From Thermoleophilaceae bacterium (GTDB taxonomy: Bacteria; Actinomycetota; Thermoleophilia; Solirubrobacterales; Thermoleophilaceae): 8,407 bases of DNA. The stretch covers positions 1 through 8,407 of the forward strand of contig JACCUC010000213.1 in assembly GCA_013812065.1 (NCBI GenBank), written 5' to 3'. The position numbers and the translations under genes are program-made. Positions 3,976 to 8,407 of the stretch are shown here, piece by piece. Under the pieces are notes generated by a model. It was not told the origin of the DNA, did no database searches, and was given only the letters and a program-made list of their open reading frames with translations. Each line of letters begins with the position of its first letter. Positions within the stretch are counted from its first letter, which is position 1.

Positions 3976-6800
3976 CACGCGGCCACCGCGTCGCCCGAGA
4001 GCGCGACGAGCTTGCGAAGCCGTGCGGTGTCCAGCTCGGTCAGCCACACCTCGCCGCTGCCGACGATGCTCTCGGCCAGGTCGCGCTTCTCGGCGATCAG
4101 CTCGTCGATGCGCTCCTCCAGCGTGCCCAAGCAGGTGAGCTTGCGCACCTGGACGTTCTTGCGCTGGCCGATCCGAAACGCGCGATCGGTCGCCTGGTCC
4201 TCCACCGCCGGGTTCCACCAGCGGTCGAAGTGGATCACGTGGTTGGCCGCGGTGAGGTTGAGCCCGGTGCCGCCGGCCTTCAGCGAGAGGACGAACAGCG
4301 GCGGCCCGTCCTCGGCCTGGAAGCGGGCGACCATCTCGTCGCGAGCGCCCTTCGGGGTGCCGCCGTGCAGGAACAGCACCTCGTGGCCGGTGCGCTCCTG
4401 CAAGTGGGCGCGCAGGTCGTGCCCGAACTCGGCGAACTGCGTGAAGCAGATCGCGCGATCGCCCTGCGCCAAGGCCTCCTCGACGATCTCCTCCAGCCGC
4501 ACGAGCTTCCCGGAGCGCCCGTCCAGCCGCGAGCGGTCCCTGAGCAGGTGGGCCGGATGGTTGCAGACTTGCTTGAGCTTCACGAGCGCGGCGAGAATGA
4601 CGCCGGAGCGCTCGATCCCCTCCGCGCGGGAGGCCTTCTCGAGCATCTCGTCGACCACGGCCTGGTAGAGCGTCGCCTGCTCGCGCGTCAACTGGCAGTC
4701 GACGCGCATCTCGATCTTCTCCGGCAGATCGCTGATGATGTCCTGGTCCGTCTTCAGCCGGCGCAGGACGAAGGGCCCGGTGGCCTGCCGCAGACGCCGG
4801 GTGGCGTCGGCGTCGCGGTAGCGCTCGATCGGATGCGCAAAGCGCTCCCGGAAGCCCGTGGTCGACCCCAGCAGTCCCGGATTGAGGAAGTCCATGATCG
4901 AGTGCAGCTCGCTGAGGCGGTTCTCGACCGGCGTGCCGGTCAGCGCGACGCGATGGCGCGCCTGCAGCGTGCGGATCGCCCGCGTCTGCTTGGCCTCGAT
5001 CGACTTGATGTTCTGAGCCTCATCGAGGACGACGCGCTCCCACGTGACCTTCGCCAGCGCGTCGCGATCGCGCAGGGCCAGTGCGTAGGTCGTCACGATG
5101 AGATCCGACGCGCGCGCCGCGCGCGCGAAGGCGGGGCCCCTCGGCCGCTCGCGTCCGTGATGCACGTGCACGCGCAGGTCGGGCGCGAAGCGCTGCGCCT
5201 CGCGCTCCCAGTTGCCGGCCACCGACATCGGGCAGATCAGCAGCGTCGGGCCCACCTTCCGGCGGCGCCGCGCGTTCGCCGGTGGCCGCTCGCGCTCGGC
5301 CAGCAGCAGCGCGAGCAGCTGGATCGTCTTGCCCAGGCCCATGTCGTCGGCCAGGCATGCGCCGAGCCCGACGCTGGACAGGAACGCCAGCCAGGCCAGG
5401 CCTCGCTCCTGGTAGGGCCGCAGCTCCCCGACGAACGCTCGCGGCGTGGGGATCCCCTCGAGCTTGCGGTCGCAGTCAGCGCCCAGCAGATCGCCCAGCC
5501 AGCCGGTCGCTTCCAGCTCCACCTCGAGCTCGTCGGTGGAGCGCTTGGCGCCGTCCAGGCCGAGGCCCTCGCGCAGCAGCTCGTCCGCCGCCGCTCGTCC
5601 ACGCCGGCGCCGGCGCGCCAGGAAGCGCAGCGCCGCCTCGACGTCGTCGGACCGCAGCGAGATCCAGCGTCCCCGGGCCTTGACGAGCGGGACCTTCAGG
5701 GAAGCCAGCGCCTCCAGCTCCTGGAGCGTGAGCGTCACGTCGCCGATCGCCGCCTGCCACTCGAACGCGCAGAGCCCCTCCAGGCCGAACAGCCCGGTGG
5801 ACTCCCCCCGCTCGCCCGCGGGATCCACGCGCAGCCTGGCGCGGAGACGCTGACGCCACCACGGTGGCGCAAGCACCGCGAAGCCGCCCTGCTCGAGCGC
5901 CGGCGCCGCGTCGCGGAGGAAGCGGTGGGCGCCGTCGGCGTCCAGCTCGACGTGCGTCGGCGCCGCCTCCCGCAGTGCCGGCTCGAGGTCCGGCCAGAGC
6001 CGCAGCGCGTGCCCCAGGCCGCCGAGCAGCCGTTCCTGCGGATTCTCGAGCATGCGCCCCAGCGCCGTGAGCCGCTCGCTGTGCGCCCACACGTCGGCGG
6101 CGGGAACCAGGACGCTCGGGTCCTCCTTGGACTGCAGCAGGATCTCCACGCGCCACGGCTCGTCCGCGTCGGGTGGCTCGTCGGCGGCCTGTGGCCCCTC
6201 GGTCTCCTCGCCGCCCTCGGACTCGCCGGGCGGCACGAGCCGGAAGCACGTCCGGAACATGCGCTGCGTCGCGTAGCGCTGGCCCTCCGCCCACCATCCG
6301 TCCAGCTGCTCGGCCAGGGCCGCCAGCTCCCAGGGGTCTCCGGCCACGATCGGGTCGTCGGCCGCGAGCGCCGCCAACCAGGCGTCGACCGGTGATTCAC
6401 ATGGCGCGTCGCGTTCCTCGTCGAGCAGCTCACGGGCGCCGGCGTCGACCATCGCGGCGAGGACATCACGGACGACCGCGGGCGGTGCGTCGGAGGACCA
6501 ATGCGCTGCTACGGCCGCCGGCATCGCACGCTGTAGCAGCTCGACCCGGACGGCTTCCTCGGGATCGTCGGTGACCGGCAGCCACCGGGCGACCCACGCG
6601 TCGCCCTGGCGCGTCGCTCCGCGACCCGCGTCTGCGCCTGGGAACTTCAGCTCGAAGATCTTCCAGCCGCCATCGATGTTGCGCAGTTGAGCCGTCTCGG
6701 TCGCTCCGACCGCCTCGGCGGTCGCGCGCTCACCGGCCGCAAGCGCACGGCTCACGATTGAGGCGCAGCTTTCGGGACATATCTGGGACACGGCGCCCAT
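3975..6800 (-). CDS. SNF2-family ATPase/DNA translocase (HelZ-like)
   Basis: 941 residues. Superfamily 2 translocase with both RecA lobes complete. Lobe 1 has the Q-like GELRPYQERGLAWLAFL (458-474), Walker A DDMGLGKT (485-492), LLICPMSVAGNWERE (520-534), DEAQ (593-596) and ALTGTPVENRLSELHSIMDF (619-638). Lobe 2 has FTQFAEFGHDL (786-796), LHGGTPKGARDEMVARF (811-827), the motif V region LSLKAGGTGLNLTAANHVIH (838-857) and DRAFRIGQ with the arginine fingers (872-879). Residues about 66-440 match the SNF2-associated N-terminal region, including RTCFRLVPP, LLQSKEDPSVLVPA and the APPWWRQRLRARL block. Such proteins use ATP to move along duplex DNA and displace bound proteins; the cellular role is not settled. 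It forms one unit with the downstream SWIM gene. The start is the first ATG after an in-frame TAG that directly precedes it. Residues 1 to about 55 look unlike the family and use more A/T-ending codons (ATA, TGT, TCA, CTT, CAA), suggesting a joined foreign segment or a wrong N-terminus. No clear promoter is seen between the tRNA terminator and the ATG. Confidence 0.88.
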   Translation of the reverse strand: MGAVSQICPESCASIVSRALAAGERATAEAVGATETAQLRNIDGGWKIFELKFPGADAGRGATRQGDAWVARWLPVTDDPEEAVRVELLQRAMPAAVAAHWSSDAPPAVVRDVLAAMVDAGARELLDEERDAPCESPVDAWLAALAADDPIVAGDPWELAALAEQLDGWWAEGQRYATQRMFRTCFRLVPPGESEGGEETEGPQAADEPPDADEPWRVEILLQSKEDPSVLVPAADVWAHSERLTALGRMLENPQERLLGGLGHALRLWPDLEPALREAAPTHVELDADGAHRFLRDAAPALEQGGFAVLAPPWWRQRLRARLRVDPAGERGESTGLFGLEGLCAFEWQAAIGDVTLTLQELEALASLKVPLVKARGRWISLRSDDVEAALRFLARRRRRGRAAADELLREGLGLDGAKRSTDELEVELEATGWLGDLLGADCDRKLEGIPTPRAFVGELRPYQERGLAWLAFLSSVGLGACLADDMGLGKTIQLLALLLAERERPPANARRRRKVGPTLLICPMSVAGNWEREAQRFAPDLRVHVHHGRERPRGPAFARAARASDLIVTTYALALRDRDALAKVTWERVVLDEAQNIKSIEAKQTRAIRTLQARHRVALTGTPVENRLSELHSIMDFLNPGLLGSTTGFRERFAHPIERYRDADATRRLRQATGPFVLRRLKTDQDIISDLPEKIEMRVDCQLTREQATLYQAVVDEMLEKASRAEGIERSGVILAALVKLKQVCNHPAHLLRDRSRLDGRSGKLVRLEEIVEEALAQGDRAICFTQFAEFGHDLRAHLQERTGHEVLFLHGGTPKGARDEMVARFQAEDGPPLFVLSLKAGGTGLNLTAANHVIHFDRWWNPAVEDQATDRAFRIGQRKNVQVRKLTCLGTLEERIDELIAEKRDLAESIVGSGEVWLTELDTARLRKLVALSGDAVAA

Positions 6801-6822
6801 CTAGCTACGCCTTGGGTAAAGG

Positions 6823-6852
6823 AAAAACCCCGCGATCTGCGGGGCTTTCTTT
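6823..6852 (-). terminator. Intrinsic terminator of the initiator tRNA gene (possibly bidirectional)
   Basis: On the minus strand CCCCGC, loop AGATC, GCGGGG, then TTTTT (stem 6828-6833 with 6839-6844, T-run 6827-6823). It begins just past the tRNA 3' end. Read on the plus strand the same stem is followed by CTTTCTTT, so it can work both ways. It separates the tRNA from the SNF2 gene. Confidence 0.8.
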
Positions 6853-6853
6853 A

Positions 6854-6927
<74 letters not shown>

Positions 6928-6938
6928 TCGCACCGTTG

Positions 6939-6968
6939 AATCTAGCACCGGCCATGAGGGGGGGTCAA
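6939..6968 (-). promoter_or_regulatory. Promoter of the initiator tRNA gene
   Basis: On the minus strand TTGACC (6968-6963), an 18-base spacer, TAGATT (6944-6939), with the tRNA 5' end 11 bases beyond the -10. Five of six bases match TTGACA and four of six match TATAAT, consistent with a highly expressed stable-RNA promoter. It is divergent from ppx. Confidence 0.75.
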
Positions 6969-7001
6969 CCGAGAACCCGGGCGGAAAACCCCGAGCCGGC
7001 C

Positions 7002-7007
7002 TACCAT
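7002..7007 (+). promoter_or_regulatory. -10 element of ppx, probable leaderless start
   Basis: TACCAT (TANNNT type) ends 7 bases before the ppx ATG, so the transcript should begin at or beside the start codon. No Shine-Dalgarno sequence is present, and no convincing -35 is seen at 16-19 bases upstream. Confidence 0.5.
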
Positions 7008-7014
7008 CCCGCTC

Positions 7015-7947
7015 ATGCCCGCCCGCCGCGTCGCCGTCGTCGACCTCGGGTCGAACACCACCCGCCTCTTGCTCGCTGACGTGCGCGATCAGAGGGTGGC
7101 CGAGCTCGACCGCCGCACCGAGATCACCGCCCTCGGCCAAGGGGTCGACGCGAGCGGGCGGCTCGACGACGAGGCAATCGAGCGCGTGGTCGAGGCGCTC
7201 GCCGGCTACCGGGAGGCGATTGATGCCGCGGGCGTAGAACGCACGGTCGCCGTGGCCACGAGCGCCGTACGCGACGCCGCCAATGGCGAGGACTTCCGCG
7301 CCACCCTGCACGAGCGCTTCGGGCTCGACGTCCAGACGATCACCGGCGAGGAGGAGGCCCGGCTGACCTTCCTCGGCGCCACGATCCGCCGGGCGCCGGG
7401 CGCGGATTCGGTCATGGTCATCGACATCGGCGGCGGGAGTACCGAGCTCGTGATCGGGGTCGGCGGCGAGGAGCCGACCTTCGTGGTCTCGACCCAGGCC
7501 GGGTCGGTGCGTCAGACCGACCGCCATCTCCACGAGGACCCGCCGAGCGACGAGGGCCTCGCGGCGCTGCGCGACGACGTCCAAACCATCCTCACCGACG
7601 CGGTGCCCTTCGCCCTGCGCGGCTCGGTCCGCACCGGCATCGCCGTGGCGGGGACCGCGACCTCGCTCGCCGCCATCGACCAAGAGCTCGATCCCTACGA
7701 TCCCGCCCGGATCGACGGGTATGAGCTGGACGTCGAGGCGTGCGAGCGGATGCTCGCCATGCTCGCGGCCCGGCCGCTCGAGGAGCGTCGCGAGATCGCC
7801 GGACTAGAGCCCAAGCGGGCGCCCACGATCGTTGCTGGGGCCGCGATCCTGGTCGAGGCGCTCCGCGCGTTCGAGCTCGAATCGCTCGAGGTCAGCGAGG
7901 CCGACATCCTTCACGGAGCCGCCCTGCGAGCGGCTGGGGACGCCTGA
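7015..7947 (+). CDS. ppx: Exopolyphosphatase / pppGpp phosphohydrolase (Ppx/GppA family)
   Basis: 310 residues, an actin-fold (ASKHA) phosphatase. Members remove terminal phosphate from polyphosphate, and some convert pppGpp to ppGpp, linking phosphate storage to the stringent response. Visible motifs in order: phosphate-1 loop VVDLGSNTTRLLLADV (8-23), TSAVRDAANGEDF (82-94), the catalytic-Glu region TGEEEARLTFLGA (110-122), phosphate-2 loop VMVIDIGGGSTELVIG (133-148), QAGSVRQTDRHLHEDPP (161-177), the adenosine-motif-like AVAGTATSLAA (210-220), and APTIVAGAAILVEAL (269-283) with DILHGAAL (297-304). The length matches the short actinobacterial form, which has only the two actin-like domains and lacks the C-terminal HD-like extension of E. 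coli Ppx/GppA. The protein is cytosolic. It stands alone, divergent from the initiator tRNA, with a leaderless-type -10 and no ribosome site. Polyphosphate versus pppGpp preference cannot be read from the sequence. Confidence 0.9.
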   Translation: MPARRVAVVDLGSNTTRLLLADVRDQRVAELDRRTEITALGQGVDASGRLDDEAIERVVEALAGYREAIDAAGVERTVAVATSAVRDAANGEDFRATLHERFGLDVQTITGEEEARLTFLGATIRRAPGADSVMVIDIGGGSTELVIGVGGEEPTFVVSTQAGSVRQTDRHLHEDPPSDEGLAALRDDVQTILTDAVPFALRGSVRTGIAVAGTATSLAAIDQELDPYDPARIDGYELDVEACERMLAMLAARPLEERREIAGLEPKRAPTIVAGAAILVEALRAFELESLEVSEADILHGAALRAAGDA

Positions 7948-7998
7948 GCGCGCCCCCCATCTTTACCCACCCACTGGAAACCGGATAGTCGAGACCCC

Positions 7999-8027
7999 TT
8001 TACGCGGGGCTTACTTTGGGTTATGGT
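7999..8027 (+). promoter_or_regulatory. Possible promoter for the downstream structured RNA
   Basis: TTTACG (7999-8004), a 17-base spacer and TATGGT (8022-8027). Transcription would start near 8033-8035, which coincides with the first base of the closing helix of the RNA. The match to consensus is only partial. Confidence 0.35.
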
Positions 8028-8032
8028 CCAGG

Positions 8033-8297
8033 TACCGGTGGTCTAGCCCGCTTCGGCGCGCCGACCTATCCGGCCATAGGCCCGGGCGATGCCGCGTCAT
8101 GCGGCGCCTCCCGCTGCTCGGGCCGCCAGCCCCTCGAAGGCGCGAACCCCTGCCCGCCCGCGAGGGGCGAACCCGGAGCCGCCCGCCTCGTGCGGGCGGC
8201 TCCGTTATCCGCTCGTAGGGCGGCGCCGTATCCGACCGCCGGACGGCCCGCGCCGAGCGGCGCCGACCAGTCCGGCTAGGCCGAAGTTCCGCCGGTA
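8033..8297 (+). ncRNA. Candidate structured non-coding RNA, unrecognised class
   Basis: No frame here looks like protein, but both ends pair. Closing helix: TACCGGTGG (8033-8041) with CCGCCGGTA (8289-8297), nine pairs including one G-T. Then CTAGCC (8043-8048) with GGCTAG (8274-8279), and TCGGCGC (8053-8059) with GCGCCGA (8260-8266). Inside, in order, are hairpins CCTAT/ATAGG (8065-8080), GCCGC/GCGGC (8091-8105), GCCCCTCG/CGAGGGGC (8129-8168), a 13-bp stem with a 5-nt loop (8174-8204), and GCCGT/ACGGC with an inner CCG/CGG (8225-8247). A partial promoter precedes it and a strong terminator follows. The hallmark sequences of RNase P RNA, tmRNA, SRP RNA and 5S rRNA were looked for and not found. 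A 6S-like or Ms1-like RNA remains possible. GC-rich DNA gives chance stems, so the strand and ends are inferred. Confidence 0.5.
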
Positions 8298-8311
8298 GTC
8301 ACGCGCCATAG

Positions 8312-8354
8312 GGCCCGCAAGCCCGCTTCTCACGCGGGTTTGCGGGCCTTTCTT
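8312..8354 (+). terminator. Strong intrinsic terminator
   Basis: GGCCCGCAAGCCCGC (8312-8326) pairs with GCGGGTTTGCGGGCC (8334-8348): 15 pairs with a single G-T wobble and a 7-nt loop, followed by TTTCTT (8349-8354). It lies 14 bases after the closing helix of the candidate RNA and would end that transcript, and possibly ppx read-through. The remaining bases to 8407 hold nothing I can identify. Confidence 0.85.
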
Positions 8355-8407
8355 CGGTGGCCGTAAGTAGTCACGACATGCTGTCCGATCGTTGGGGTAG
8401 TGTCCTC

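Noticed and set aside
3976..4218. 81-residue N-terminal extension of the SWIM protein
   Set aside because: It lies inside the SNF2 coding region in another frame and is low-complexity Gly/Arg. The ATG at 3975 overlaps the SNF2 stop as TGATG and begins normal-looking sequence.
4230..6395. 721-residue plus-strand open frame
   Set aside because: It lies wholly antisense to the SNF2 gene, is rich in Arg, Gln, Leu and His without any domain pattern, and is a typical shadow of a GC-rich gene whose minus-strand product has complete helicase motifs.
8016..8279. Open frames of 69-128 residues downstream of ppx
   Set aside because: Pro/Arg/Ala-rich with no ribosome site and no motif; the region is better explained by RNA helices.
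8033..8297. RNase P RNA, tmRNA, SRP RNA or 5S rRNA
   Set aside because: Both strands were checked for the GAGGAAAGTCC-type core of RNase P, a tRNA-like T arm and tag frame of tmRNA, the GGAAGG/AGCAG helix of SRP RNA, and the 5S conserved blocks; none is present.
8384..8407. Possible start of a tRNA (GGGGTAGTG resembles a D arm)
   Set aside because: Too short before the window edge; no acceptor or anticodon arm can be checked.

Overview
This is a high-GC window with strong G/C preference at third codon positions. It most likely comes from an actinobacterium, possibly a deep-branching soil group such as Solirubrobacterales/Thermoleophilia. The organism call is inference. It rests on base composition, the style of the IS3-type transposase, a SNF2/SWIM gene pair known from actinobacteria, and two genes that appear to be leaderless (TANNNT, then 7 nt, then ATG).

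Left part (1-1838) is insertion-sequence debris. The first 76 bases are the start of an IS1595-type transposase running off the left edge on the minus strand. Next to it is a short membrane-protein reading frame that looks cut off at its 3' end. Then comes an IS3-family element (about 390-1815) with an intact OrfA, a frame-damaged OrfB, imperfect inverted repeats, and exact 12-bp direct repeats outside both ends.

Middle part (1839-6895) is bracketed by a 39-bp exact direct repeat. The right copy is the 3' half of an intact initiator tRNA-Met gene; the left copy is an orphan piece of the same tRNA. This is the layout left by integration into a tRNA gene, although no integrase is present. Inside are a Phd-like antitoxin and a MazF/PemK-like toxin on the plus strand, with overlapping genes, a palindromic operator candidate and a good promoter. 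Facing them on the minus strand is a two-gene unit: a large SNF2-family ATPase and a SWIM zinc-finger protein overlapping by 1 nt. The first 55 or so residues of the SNF2 protein look foreign to the family.

Right part (6896-8407) looks like ordinary chromosome. The initiator tRNA has a near-consensus promoter and its own terminator. Divergent from it is ppx (exopolyphosphatase/pppGpp phosphohydrolase family). After ppx lies about 400 bp without a credible gene. It folds on paper into a closed, multi-hairpin RNA (8033-8297), with a possible promoter in front and a strong intrinsic terminator behind. I do not recognise it as RNase P RNA, tmRNA, SRP RNA or 5S rRNA, and it is the best candidate here for something undescribed.
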